This document shows, in pieces, positions 1-7,589 of a stretch of 64,000 bases of DNA (position 1 is its first letter; each line of letters begins with the position of its first letter). The stretch is from Aliitabrizicola sp041905595 (GTDB lineage Bacteria > Pseudomonadota > Alphaproteobacteria > Rhodobacterales > Rhodobacteraceae). Both the position numbers and the translations under genes were made by a program. The notes below the pieces were generated by a model. It saw only the letters and a program-made list of their open reading frames with translations, was not told the DNA's origin and searched no databases. Location of the stretch: positions 183,338 to 247,337 of the forward strand of contig JAYRKT010000001.1 in assembly GCA_041905595.1 (NCBI GenBank), given 5' to 3'.

Positions 1-70
1 GATCGGAGGCAGAGGCGATCGTGGCGGCGAAGGCAAGGCCAAGGCCTGCAAGGACAGCGGTCAGTTTCAT
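1..70 (-). CDS. N-terminus of an exported protein (partial)
   Basis: Only the first 23 codons are inside the window; the gene runs off the left edge. The visible peptide begins MKLTAVLAGLGLAFAATIAS, a short positive start followed by a hydrophobic stretch and small residues, which is a typical Sec signal peptide. A purine-rich AGGGAG lies just before the ATG. It is on the same strand as moeB-dut and sits 40 bp downstream of moeB. Family and function cannot be judged from this fragment. Confidence 0.6.
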   Translation of the reverse strand, partial: MKLTAVLAGLGLAFAATIASASD

Positions 71-110
71 GGGGGCTCCCTGACGGATCGGTTTCTTGTC
101 GTCGCGCAGG

Positions 111-1193
111 TTAGGGCGAGGGCGAGGGGGCTGTCCAGCCACCGGCAGCTCCGGCGGAGTGAACATGGCCGCAAACAGGACAATCCTTGCGCCGCGCGAT
201 GCGGATCACCCGGTTTTCACCATAGAGACCATCGAAGATCATCAGCCGCCCGCGCAAGCTGTCGCCAGCACCTGCGATCTCCTTCACCGCCTCAAGCGCC
301 ATCAGGCTGCCCAATACGCCTGGCAGAGGTGCGGCGACGCCGGCCTCGGCGCAGGTCGGCACCGTGCCGGGCGCGGGTCGGTCGGGAAAGATGCAGGCAT
401 AGCAGGGGGCGCCGCGGGCCGGATCGTAAAGGCTGATCTGCCCTTCCCACTGGGTGATCGCGGCGGCCAGAAGCGGCTTGCCCTGCCGGACGGCGATTTC
501 GTTGGCGAGATAGCGCGTGTCGAAATTGTCGGACCCGTCAAGGATCAGGTCCTGCCCGGCAAAGAGCGCCTCGGCGTTGTCTGCGGTCAATCGCGCGACG
601 ACCGGATCGACCGTGATGAAGGGGTTCAAGGCGCGCATGGCCGCAGCCGCAGACTCAGCCTTGGAGAGGCCAAGGCTGGCGTCGGGATGGATGATCTGGC
701 GCTGCAGGTTCGATGCCTCGACCCTGTCGTCATCCACGACCGTAATGGTCCCGACGCCCGCTGCCGCCAGATAAAGCAGCGCGGGCGAGCCAAGCCCACC
801 GGCGCCGATCACAAGTACCCGCGCCTCTTTCAACCGCCGCTGCCCCATGCCCCCGATTTCCCTCAGGGTGATATGGCGGGCATAGCGTTCAAGTTCTGCC
901 GGTCGGAAGGGGCCGGACGGAGGCGTCACTTCCTGCGCGGCGGCTCGCGCACGCAGGCGGCTTAGGCCAAGCCGGTAGGTGAGAATCACCGCCGCCGCTC
1001 CGCCCACCACCAGCCACACCCGCGCGTTCCCGCCCGTCGCCACGCGGAGCGGATGACCGTCTGGCAACACAAGATGCTCAAGGATCAGGCCAAGCCAGAG
1101 GATACCGATCTTGATCAGCCGCAGACGGACCGGAGCCCGCATCAGCCAGCCGATCGCCCAGATCGCCACGACAAGGATCACGACCAGTTGCAT
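111..1193 (-). CDS. moeB: MoeB/ThiF-family adenylyltransferase with N-terminal membrane segments
   Basis: This is an E1-like enzyme that adenylates the C-terminal Gly-Gly of a small sulfur carrier (MoaD in molybdopterin synthesis, possibly ThiS). The core starts near residue 100. It shows the nucleotide loop GAGGLGS (130-136), the zinc pairs CYAC (264-267) and CPVC (338-341), and the expected active-site Cys in PTCAEAG (C281). At 360 residues it is about 100 longer than a plain MoeB: residues 1-77 hold two or three hydrophobic segments, so the enzyme is probably membrane-anchored. It starts 3 bp after dut on the same strand. No MoaD or ThiS gene is nearby, so the exact carrier is uncertain. 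Confidence 0.88.
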   Translation of the reverse strand: MQLVVILVVAIWAIGWLMRAPVRLRLIKIGILWLGLILEHLVLPDGHPLRVATGGNARVWLVVGGAAAVILTYRLGLSRLRARAAAQEVTPPSGPFRPAELERYARHITLREIGGMGQRRLKEARVLVIGAGGLGSPALLYLAAAGVGTITVVDDDRVEASNLQRQIIHPDASLGLSKAESAAAAMRALNPFITVDPVVARLTADNAEALFAGQDLILDGSDNFDTRYLANEIAVRQGKPLLAAAITQWEGQISLYDPARGAPCYACIFPDRPAPGTVPTCAEAGVAAPLPGVLGSLMALEAVKEIAGAGDSLRGRLMIFDGLYGENRVIRIARRKDCPVCGHVHSAGAAGGWTAPSPSP

Positions 1194-1196
1194 GGA

Positions 1197-1664
1197 TCAG
1201 CGCCGCCCGGTCGACCCGAACCCGCCCTCGCCCCTGTCGGTCTGGCCAAGTTCGGCAACGACCTCGAACCGCGCCTGCACGACCGGCGCGATGATGGCCT
1301 GCGCGATCCGGTCGCCGTGATGGATGGTGTAGGGCTCGGACCCGAGATTGACCAGCAGCACGCCAAGCGGCCCGCGATAGTCGCTGTCGATGGTACCGGG
1401 GGTATTGGGCAGGCTGATGCCGTGCTTGAAGGCCAGCCCCGATCGTGGCCGGATCTGCATCTCGAACCCGGCAGGGATCTCGACGCGCAGCCCGGTCGGA
1501 ATGATCGCGCGACGCATCGGGTCAAGGATGAAGCCCGTCGCGCGATCCTCGGGTTTGAGGTTCGCGCGCAGGTCGGCGCCCGCCGCGCCGGGGGTCTCAT
1601 ATGATGGGAGGGGCAGGCTTTGATCGGCCCAGTCTTCCCAAAGCAGCCGCAGGACAGGGGTCAT
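1197..1664 (-). CDS. dut: dUTP diphosphatase (dUTPase)
   Basis: Hydrolyses dUTP to dUMP and pyrophosphate, keeping uracil out of DNA and feeding thymidylate synthesis; a homotrimeric cytosolic enzyme. The conserved motifs are visible: RPRSGLAFKHGI (72-83), the NTPGTIDSDYRG stretch (87-98) with the catalytic Asp, and the C-terminal flexible motif RGEGGFGSTG (144-153). The length of 155 residues is normal. An in-frame extension upstream to 1751 exists, but it translates a palindromic repeat and is not conserved-looking, so the ATG at 1664 (MTPVLRLLWE) is preferred. It lies between coaBC and moeB on the same strand. Confidence 0.95.
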   Translation of the reverse strand: MTPVLRLLWEDWADQSLPLPSYETPGAAGADLRANLKPEDRATGFILDPMRRAIIPTGLRVEIPAGFEMQIRPRSGLAFKHGISLPNTPGTIDSDYRGPLGVLLVNLGSEPYTIHHGDRIAQAIIAPVVQARFEVVAELGQTDRGEGGFGSTGRR

Positions 1665-1695
1665 GCGGGCGACCCCGCTTGGGCGGGCGCGCCAA

Positions 1696-1739
1696 GACTT
1701 CTTGAAAAGTCCTGGCAAAATTCTTCCAAGATTCTTGCC
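1696..1739. repeat. Bipartite palindromic intergenic repeat (dut-coaBC gap)
   Basis: Two adjacent AT-rich dyads: GACTTCTTGAAAAGTC (1696-1711), and a 26-bp imperfect palindrome (1714-1739) with arms GGCAAAATTCTT and AAGATTCTTGCC, where 10 of 12 positions can pair. The layout resembles the double palindrome at 42331-42376 and the element at 28614-28658, so it looks like a short dispersed repeat. It may also act as a processing site or weak terminator between coaBC and dut. Confidence 0.5.
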
Positions 1740-1743
1740 GCGC

Positions 1744-2937
1744 TCATGCAAGAGCCTCGGCTATGCGGGCCGCGAGTTTGCGGGCGACCTGATCCTTGGT
1801 CATGCGCGGCCAGGTTTCTGCCCCGTCAGCACTGATGAGCGTCACAGCATTCTCGGACCCACCCATGATGCCGGTCTCGGGTCGCACGTCATTGGCCACG
1901 ATCCAGTCGCACCCCTTGCGGGCACGCTTGGCCGTAGCGTGGTCAATCACAGCATCGGTTTCGGCGGCGAAGCCCACGACAAGGGCCGGCCGACCGGTAT
2001 TGCGCTGCGCGATCGTGGCAAGGATATCGGGGTTTTCGGCGAATTTGAGCGCGGGCGGACGGCCCGAGCCGTCCTTCTTCATCTTCGATCCCGAGGCATT
2101 GGCAACGCGCCAATCGGCCACTGCCGCGGCAAAGATGGCGGCATCGGCCGGCAGCGCCGCCTCGACCGCCGCCAGCATCTCGTGCGCCGTCTCTACCCGC
2201 ACCACGGTCACGCCCGCGGGCGGCGGCACGGTCGCGGGGCCGGTGACGAAGGTGACACGCGCCCCCAGTGCGGCAAGGGCAGCCGCGAGCGCCGTGCCCT
2301 GCGCCCCGGACGAGCGGTTGGCAATGTAGCGCACCGGGTCGATCGGCTCATGGGTCGGGCCAGACGTGACCAGCACATGCCGCCCGGCCAGCGGCCCGCT
2401 GCCAAAGGCGGCCTCAATGGCCGCGACGATTTCCAGCGGTTCGGCCATTCGGCCGGGGCCGAACTCGCCACAGGCCATGGCGCCGTCATTGGGACCGACA
2501 ACAAGCACGCCATCGCCCTGCAAGGTTGCAAGGTTGCGTTGCGTCGCGGGATGGGTCCACATGCGCACGTTCATGGCCGGCGCGACCAGCACGCGGGTGT
2601 CGGTGGCCAAAAGCAGGGTCGAGGCGAGATCATCGGCCCGACCGCCAGCCATCTTGGCCATGAGATCGGCCGTAGCCGGCGCAACCGCAATCAGATCAGC
2701 CACGCGGCTGAGCTGGATATGTCCCATCTCGGCCTCGTCGGTCAGGTCGAAAAGGTCCTTGTAGACCTTCGCCCCCGCGAGGGCCGAAACCGAAAGCGGT
2801 GTCACGAATTCTGCGCCGGCCTTGGTCAACACCGGGGTCACGCTGGCTCCGCGCTCGGTCAGGCGGCGGATCAGGTCGAGCGCCTTATAGGCTGCGATCC
2901 CGCCGCCGATGATCAGGAGAATCCGTTTGCCGAGCAT
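1744..2937 (-). CDS. coaBC: Bifunctional phosphopantothenoylcysteine decarboxylase / phosphopantothenate-cysteine ligase
   Basis: Carries out two consecutive steps of coenzyme A synthesis: coupling cysteine to 4'-phosphopantothenate, then flavin-dependent decarboxylation to 4'-phosphopantetheine. The N-terminal CoaC domain shows the active-site His in MGHIQL (H73), the APAMNVRMW substrate motif (120-127) and the catalytic Cys in GAMACGEFG (C156). The CoaB domain begins near residue 190 and contains NRSSGAQG and the lysine-rich KMKKD motif. The ATG at 2937 is preferred over an in-frame start 12 codons upstream, because GAGGG sits at the right distance and the protein then starts MLGKRILLIIGGG as in the family. 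397 residues, normal length. Confidence 0.95.
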   Translation of the reverse strand: MLGKRILLIIGGGIAAYKALDLIRRLTERGASVTPVLTKAGAEFVTPLSVSALAGAKVYKDLFDLTDEAEMGHIQLSRVADLIAVAPATADLMAKMAGGRADDLASTLLLATDTRVLVAPAMNVRMWTHPATQRNLATLQGDGVLVVGPNDGAMACGEFGPGRMAEPLEIVAAIEAAFGSGPLAGRHVLVTSGPTHEPIDPVRYIANRSSGAQGTALAAALAALGARVTFVTGPATVPPPAGVTVVRVETAHEMLAAVEAALPADAAIFAAAVADWRVANASGSKMKKDGSGRPPALKFAENPDILATIAQRNTGRPALVVGFAAETDAVIDHATAKRARKGCDWIVANDVRPETGIMGGSENAVTLISADGAETWPRMTKDQVARKLAARIAEALA

Positions 2938-3009
2938 GCTGGCCCTCTGACCCGGGACTATCGTCCCAAGCAATAGGGTGCCGGGCCGCCGAACTCAATC
3001 CGCAAGGGC

Positions 3010-3888
3010 CTAGCCGAGCAGGGCGCGAATTTCGGGGGACTGGGTGGTCAGCGACCGGCGAAGCTTGGTGAAAGCCGCGGCCTCGAGCTGTCTGACCCGC
3101 TCTTTGGACAGGCCGAGCTCCTCGCCAAGGCTTTCCAGCGTCCGTGGGTCATCGCGCAGCTTGCGTTCGGCGACGATGAACCGCTCACGCCGGTTCAGCC
3201 CCTGCATGGCAGAGACAAGCCAATCGCGCAGCCGCGCCACGTCATGCGTCTGCGCGACGCGGGCTTCGGCCTGATCGCTGTCATCCTCGAGCGAATCGAT
3301 CCACTCGCGACCGTCCTCGTCGGAGGACTGGGTCGCATTCAGCGAGAAGTCGTTTCCCGACAGACGGCCCTCCATCATCTCGACATCGGCAAGCGGCACA
3401 CCCACCTCGCGCGCGACAAGCTCGCGCAGCTGGTGGGTGTCAAGCTTTTCGCCCCGCTGCGCCGCCTCGCGCTCCAGCTTGGCCTGCACGCGGCGCAGGT
3501 TGAAGAACAGCGACTTCTGGCTGGAGGTGGATCCAGTCCGCACCATGGACCAGTTCCGCATCACGTAGTCCTGGATGGAGGCCTTGATCCACCAGACGGC
3601 ATAAGTCGAAAAGCGCACCCCGCGATCCGGGTCGAACTTGTCGGCGGCCTTCATCAGGCCAAGGCTGGCTTCCTGAATCAGATCGTTCATCGGCGCGCCG
3701 TAGCGCTTGAATTTCGCCGCCATGGATATGGCAAGGCGCATATAAGCTGTCACCAAGCGATGCAGGGCCTGTTCGTCGCGGCGGTCACGCCAGGCATAGG
3801 CAAGCTGCAATTCGGTTTCGGCATCGAGAAGCTCGGCGCGCATTGCTTGGCGCGACAGGTTTTGGTCGTTATATGCGTCCAAGGCCAT
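3010..3888 (-). CDS. rpoH2: RNA polymerase sigma-32 factor, RpoH2 type
   Basis: Alternative sigma factor directing RNA polymerase to heat-shock and oxidative-stress promoters. The 292-residue protein starts MALDAYNDQNLS. It has region 2 (DLIQEASLGLMKAADKFDP, then VRFSTYAVWWIKASIQDY), the RpoH-box-like QKSLFFNLRR, and a region 4 helix-turn-helix (LESLGEELGLSKERVRQLE). The start MALDAY and the segment GAPMNDLIQEA fit the second RpoH of Rhodobacter sphaeroides (RpoHII) rather than RpoHI; that assignment is from memory of those proteins. The ATG at 3888 is preceded by CGAGGG; the in-frame upstream extension would overlap cobU and lacks a signal. Upstream lies a possible ECF promoter. Confidence 0.92.
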   Translation of the reverse strand: MALDAYNDQNLSRQAMRAELLDAETELQLAYAWRDRRDEQALHRLVTAYMRLAISMAAKFKRYGAPMNDLIQEASLGLMKAADKFDPDRGVRFSTYAVWWIKASIQDYVMRNWSMVRTGSTSSQKSLFFNLRRVQAKLEREAAQRGEKLDTHQLRELVAREVGVPLADVEMMEGRLSGNDFSLNATQSSDEDGREWIDSLEDDSDQAEARVAQTHDVARLRDWLVSAMQGLNRRERFIVAERKLRDDPRTLESLGEELGLSKERVRQLEAAAFTKLRRSLTTQSPEIRALLG

Positions 3889-3922
3889 GGCAGACCCTCG
3901 TTTACTGAAATGCGTGCAAACA

Positions 3923-3952
3923 ACTCTACGAAGGTGGGGAATGTTCGGATCA
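3923..3952 (-). promoter_or_regulatory. Candidate sigma-E (ECF)-type promoter for rpoH2
   Basis: On the minus strand TGATCC (3952-3947) is followed after 18 bp by TAGAGT (3928-3923), about 35 bp before the rpoH2 ATG. In R. sphaeroides rpoHII is known to be transcribed by RpoE from a TGATC/TA-type promoter. The match in -35 sequence and location is good, but the spacer is about one base longer than the form I remember, so this is a proposal. The site overlaps the first codons of cobU on the other strand. Confidence 0.4.
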
Positions 3953-4498
3953 ATTCCTATATCCGATACATGTAATTTTGCACTTATCATCGGCGGAGCC
4001 CGCTCCGGTAAGTCTGTTATTGCTGAAACGCTTGTAAAACAGGCAGGTTCCCGCCGCCGTTACATCGCCACGGCCGAAGCCTGGGACGATGAGATGCGCC
4101 AGCGCGTCGCCGATCATCGCAAACAACGCGGGGAAGACTGGCTGACGGTCGAGGCGCCGCTGGACCTTGCCGGCGCCTTGGCCGAGGCGCAGCCGGACGA
4201 GATCGTATTGGTCGACTGCCTGACCCTTTGGCTCACCAACCACCTTCTGGCCGAGAGCGACCTTGCCGCCGAAGCAGACCGGCTCATGACTGCGCTCGAG
4301 GCCTGTGCCGCCCCTGTCGTGCTGGTCACGAACGAGGTCGGCCTGAGCATCGTGCCCGACAATGCGCTGGCCCGCCGGTTCCGCGATGCGCAGGGTCGGC
4401 TCAACCAAACCGTGGCGGCAAGGGCCGGTCTGGTGATCGGGGTGATGGCCGGCCTGCCCTTCGCGCTCAAGGGCAAGTTGCCCGAGGGGCTGGCATGA
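3941..4498 (+). CDS. cobU: Adenosylcobinamide kinase / adenosylcobinamide-phosphate guanylyltransferase
   Basis: Phosphorylates adenosylcobinamide and transfers GMP to it, making AdoCbi-GDP for the final assembly of adenosylcobalamin; also called CobP in the aerobic pathway. The P-loop LIIGGARSGKS is at residues 15-25, followed by the family pattern RRYIATAEAWDDEM and VDCLTLWLTN. The ATG at 3941, preceded by AAGGTGGGGA, gives 185 residues, close to the usual 170-185; the open frame extends 18 codons further upstream into the rpoH2 start region without support. It overlaps the next gene by 4 bp (ATGA). The B12 product is needed by ethylmalonyl-CoA mutase at 39.9 kb. Confidence 0.92.
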   Translation: MFGSIPISDTCNFALIIGGARSGKSVIAETLVKQAGSRRRYIATAEAWDDEMRQRVADHRKQRGEDWLTVEAPLDLAGALAEAQPDEIVLVDCLTLWLTNHLLAESDLAAEADRLMTALEACAAPVVLVTNEVGLSIVPDNALARRFRDAQGRLNQTVAARAGLVIGVMAGLPFALKGKLPEGLA

Positions 4499-5073
4499 CG
4501 CGCTTCTGGTGGGTACGGCATGGTCCGACCCATGCCAAGACCATGGTCGGTTGGTCCGACCTTCCGGCCGACCTGTCCGACCGGGCGGCGATCGAACGAC
4601 TGCGCGACTATCTGCCCCCTGTGGCCACAGTTATCTCGTCAGACCTGTCCCGCGCAGTTACCACGGCCGACGCCGTCCAGCGGGGCGGCGTCCGCCTGCC
4701 CCATGATCCCGATCTGCGCGAGATTCATTTCGGCGCCTGGGAATTGCGCAGCCACGCCGAAATCTCGGCCGAGGACGAGGTGCTGGCCCGGACCTTCTGG
4801 GAAAGGCCAGGAGACATTTGCCCACCCGGTGGGGAAGGCTGGAACCAGCTGTCAGCGCGGATCGGCCGCGGCGTCGACCGGCTGGTCCAGGCGCATCCCG
4901 ATGGCGATGTCGTGGTCGTCGCCCATTTCGGCGCCATCCTGGCGGCCCTGCAACGGGCAAAGGGAATAACAGCCGTCGAGGCCTTCGGCTACCGCATCGA
5001 GCCGCTGTCGGTCACCGAGCTGACGCATGACGAAGGCCGATGGACAGTCGGACGGATCAATCACCGGCCGTGA
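4495..5073 (+). CDS. Histidine phosphatase family protein, CobC-like
   Basis: A 192-residue phosphoglycerate-mutase-like phosphatase with the RHG catalytic motif near the start (VRHGPTH, R8-H9), a conserved acidic stretch REIHFGAWE and the second catalytic His in VVVVAHFGAILAAL. Its ATG overlaps the cobU stop, so the two are translationally coupled. That neighbourhood suggests alpha-ribazole-phosphate phosphatase activity in the nucleotide-loop branch of cobalamin synthesis. The activity itself cannot be read from the sequence; broad phosphatase function remains possible. Confidence 0.85.
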   Translation: MTRFWWVRHGPTHAKTMVGWSDLPADLSDRAAIERLRDYLPPVATVISSDLSRAVTTADAVQRGGVRLPHDPDLREIHFGAWELRSHAEISAEDEVLARTFWERPGDICPPGGEGWNQLSARIGRGVDRLVQAHPDGDVVVVAHFGAILAALQRAKGITAVEAFGYRIEPLSVTELTHDEGRWTVGRINHRP

Positions 5074-5158
5074 TGCTGCACTTCAAGAGAATTCGTTTTC
5101 CTGATCGCTTCGACCCGTCTAGCCTCCGGCACGTTCCTGATCGACCGGAGAGAGCCGC

Positions 5159-6034
5159 ATGACCTACGACCTCGCCATAGGCGACCGCGCCTATTCCAGC
5201 TGGAGCCTGCGGGGCTGGCTTTTGTTCGACGCCTTCGGCATTCCCGTCCGCACCCGGACCGCCCGCCTGTACACCGAGGAATTCCCCGAGCTTCTGGTCG
5301 ATTTTTACCCCGCCCGGACGGTTCCGGCGACCCTGATGCCAGATGGCAGCGTGGTGACCGAAAGCATCGCCATTGCCGAGGAACTCGCCAGCCGCCACCC
5401 CGAGGCCGGCCTATGGCCATCAGATCCGCAGCACAGGGCCGTCGCCCGCGTCCTTGCGGCCGAAATGCATGCGGGTTTCGTCGCGCTGCGCAACCATTGC
5501 CCGATGAACCTGCGTGTCAGCTACAGCGACTGCCAGCCCACCGAAGCCGTGCTGGCTGACCTGGCCCGACTGGAAGAGATCTGGGCCTGGGGCCGGCGCG
5601 TGACAGGCTCGACCGGCCCCTGGCTCTGCGGCGCCTATAGCGCCGCTGACGCGTTCTACGCTCCGGTCGCGACCCGGATCGCGACCTACAACCTGCCCGT
5701 GGGACCCGAAGCCCAGACCTATGTGGAGGCGCATCTGGCGCATCCCTCGTTCCGCCGCTGGAGAGCCATGGGCATGGTCGATGGCGCCGACCAGGACTTC
5801 TACCGCCGCGACTATCCGCGCCGGCCCTGGCCCGGCCCGGCTCCGCTGACAGCGCAGGTGATCGATTTCCGGCCGGCCGAGAACGCAGCCTGTCCCTATT
5901 CGGGAAAGCCGGTGACGGACGTGCTGGAGCTGGAAGGGCGCGTCTGGGGATTCTGCAACCCCTTCTGCCGCTACAAGACCGCGGCCGATCCGGAAGCCTG
6001 GCCCAAGTTCATGGCGATGCTGACGGCGGCGTGA
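5159..6034 (+). CDS. Glutathione S-transferase with C-terminal Cys-rich extension
   Basis: The N-terminal part (about 1-80) is a thioredoxin-like GST domain: YDLAIGDRAYSSWSLRGW holds the usual Ser or Tyr activation region, and ARTVPATLMPDGSVVTESIAI contains the cis-Pro and the E-S glutathione-binding pair. An all-helical GST domain follows to about 225. Residues about 245-290 are an extra module with CPYSGKPV and FCNPFCRYKTAADPEAW, where three cysteines could bind a metal. Typical GSTs end near 220 residues. ATG 5159 follows GGAGAG. The substrate is unknown. It stands alone on the plus strand between the cob genes and the convergent porin. Confidence 0.85.
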   Translation: MTYDLAIGDRAYSSWSLRGWLLFDAFGIPVRTRTARLYTEEFPELLVDFYPARTVPATLMPDGSVVTESIAIAEELASRHPEAGLWPSDPQHRAVARVLAAEMHAGFVALRNHCPMNLRVSYSDCQPTEAVLADLARLEEIWAWGRRVTGSTGPWLCGAYSAADAFYAPVATRIATYNLPVGPEAQTYVEAHLAHPSFRRWRAMGMVDGADQDFYRRDYPRRPWPGPAPLTAQVIDFRPAENAACPYSGKPVTDVLELEGRVWGFCNPFCRYKTAADPEAWPKFMAMLTAA

Positions 6035-6040
6035 CTGCCG

Positions 6041-7219
6041 CTACCACTTGAAGCGGGCGCCGAAGAAGAAGGCATTCGAGTCGTCGTAGGCGACCGTCGC
6101 GGTCGAGGCCGAATAGGTCCGGTAGGCCGCATAGATCTCGGTGTTCCAGCTGACGACGCTCTGCACGACCGAGATCGAGGCCGAACTGCTGTCAGCACCC
6201 GCCGCGAAGATGTCGTTGCCCTGATAGTAGTCGATCGCAAATGCCGTCTTGCCCCAGCTCACGAGATCGGCAAGCCAGCCGGCTTTGACATACCAATAGG
6301 TGCCGGTCCGAACCTCGTTGTCCGAACTCGCCGCCGCCAAGGTCAGGTTCAGCCCGGTTGGTTTGTGCAGGACGGAGGCTGAGCCATCGAGGGTGGTCAC
6401 GGTCGCGCTGTCGCCGACGGCCCAGGAATAGGCAGCCTGAGCGGCGTATTTGAAGTCGCCCGCTTCACCCTCGTAAGCGACCGCAACGTCATAGAGCGGA
6501 TCATTCTGTACGGCCTGAACGGATGACAGTTGATCTTGACCATAGGACGTGCGGAAGGTGAAGCCATTGAAGGAAGGCGTATCGTAGCGCACGCGGACCT
6601 TCCGGCCCAAACCATTGTAATCCTTGAACGCATCCTTGATCTTCACCTTGGACAGCGTTCCATCTTCGAGCCGCAGGAGCTGCCCGCCCGCCAGATCCTG
6701 TACGGCGACGCCTTGCGTCACGGTTGTGCCGGAAAGATCGACCTTCGCAGTATCGTTGGACGCCATGTTGCCCTGACCAAGATAGAACGAACCGTAGGTT
6801 TCGTTCGTCAGCTTGTTGTCGATCTGGCGGATGTTGGCATTGGTGAACATGTAGGCGTCGGAAAGTGGCGACGGTTGCAGGATGCTGGCCGTAGAGGTCG
6901 AGAACGGCGCATACTGAAGTTCGAGTGTGCCCAGATATTTCCAACTGTCGCCGATCTTGGCGTTGTAGGTCAGGCCGACGCGGGTGTTAGAGTTGTTGTT
7001 GTCGATCAGGCCATAGGATTCGCTCACAAGCCCGTCGTCATAGCTCAGCACGCCCTTGTTGATCTGGCCGTAGAAGCGCAGCACGCTGTCGTTGGGGAAC
7101 TTGAGCTCGACCTTTGGCAACGGCTTTGGTTCGGCATGGGCAGCACCGCCCGTAATCAGGCCGCCGCCCGCCATCACCACCGTGAATGCAGCGACCAACT
7201 TCATCTTCTGATTGCTCAT
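6041..7219 (-). CDS. Outer-membrane porin (paralogue 1)
   Basis: A 392-residue precursor with a signal peptide (MSNQKMKLVAAFTVVMAGGG, with a probable cut after AAHA). The mature chain begins EPKPLPKVELKF and has the porin start LRFYGQINKGVLSYDDG. It ends in aromatic FFFGARFKW, the C-terminal beta signal recognised by the BAM complex. It is closely related along its whole length to the porin at 7590-8765. The last hundred residues differ at only a few positions, so this is a recent duplicate or a pair kept alike by gene conversion. The gene has its own 250-bp upstream region. Solute preference is unknown. Confidence 0.9.
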   Translation of the reverse strand: MSNQKMKLVAAFTVVMAGGGLITGGAAHAEPKPLPKVELKFPNDSVLRFYGQINKGVLSYDDGLVSESYGLIDNNNSNTRVGLTYNAKIGDSWKYLGTLELQYAPFSTSTASILQPSPLSDAYMFTNANIRQIDNKLTNETYGSFYLGQGNMASNDTAKVDLSGTTVTQGVAVQDLAGGQLLRLEDGTLSKVKIKDAFKDYNGLGRKVRVRYDTPSFNGFTFRTSYGQDQLSSVQAVQNDPLYDVAVAYEGEAGDFKYAAQAAYSWAVGDSATVTTLDGSASVLHKPTGLNLTLAAASSDNEVRTGTYWYVKAGWLADLVSWGKTAFAIDYYQGNDIFAAGADSSSASISVVQSVVSWNTEIYAAYRTYSASTATVAYDDSNAFFFGARFKW

Positions 7220-7455
7220 GGTCTTGCCTCTTGGAACCTCTGAAGGCGCACACCGGCTCGCATGCGAAGCCGGACAAACCCGCCAGAGTTGAGACTAGAG
7301 ACGTATTTTGACGAACCCTTGAACCGCCCGTGACAGTTAGGCCACCGTTGCCGGCCCTGCAGCTTCGACACAGCGCGCCCTTCTTCTCCAGCGCGCTTTG
7401 GGCATCAACAAGGGATCTTCACCCCACTTTGATCTTGCAACAACAACCAGCGGCG
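7220..7455. other. Porin 1 upstream region, no gene seen
   Basis: The gap between the two porin genes is 370 bp. This part lies directly upstream of porin 1 and should hold its promoter and leader. I see no convincing ORF, tRNA or strong hairpin in it. The remainder, 7456-7589, carries the comM remnant described separately. Confidence 0.5.
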
Positions 7456-7548
7456 GAGCACGCTCGTTCCGCATCCGAAGGCGTCGAGGTGCTACGCAAC
7501 GCCGTACTCGACCTTCCCGGCTTTACTCTGGCCGGCCCGACAACGCAG
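7456..7548 (+). pseudogene. Decayed copy of the comM 5' end
   Basis: On the plus strand this stretch matches the start of the intact comM at about 8980-9087. GCATCCGAAGGCGTCGAGG (7471-7489) corresponds to GCATTCGAGGGCGTCGAGG (8995-9013), 17 of 19 identical. CTTCCCGGCTTTACTCTGG lines up with CTTCCCGGCTTCACCCTCG. The translated trace reads EGVEVLRNAVLDLPGFTLAG against EGVEARPVEVQCAVAPGLPGFTLVG in ComM, with small gaps. It ends close to the 3' end of porin 2, as expected if a unit of porin plus the comM start was tandemly duplicated. It is too short and damaged to be functional. Confidence 0.6.
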
Positions 7549-7589
7549 CGAACCAGGTGCGAAACCGGAGTCGCGAAAGGTTCGCACCT

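Noticed and set aside
1665..1751. Upstream extension of dut by 29 codons
   Set aside because: It translates a palindromic repeat, is absent from the known dUTPase N-terminus, and would overlap the end of coaBC.
7220..7589. tRNA or ORF in the 370-bp gap between the porins
   Set aside because: No cloverleaf or T-loop sequence, and the open frame at 7330-7638 runs into porin 2 antisense; the only coding trace is the decayed comM start.
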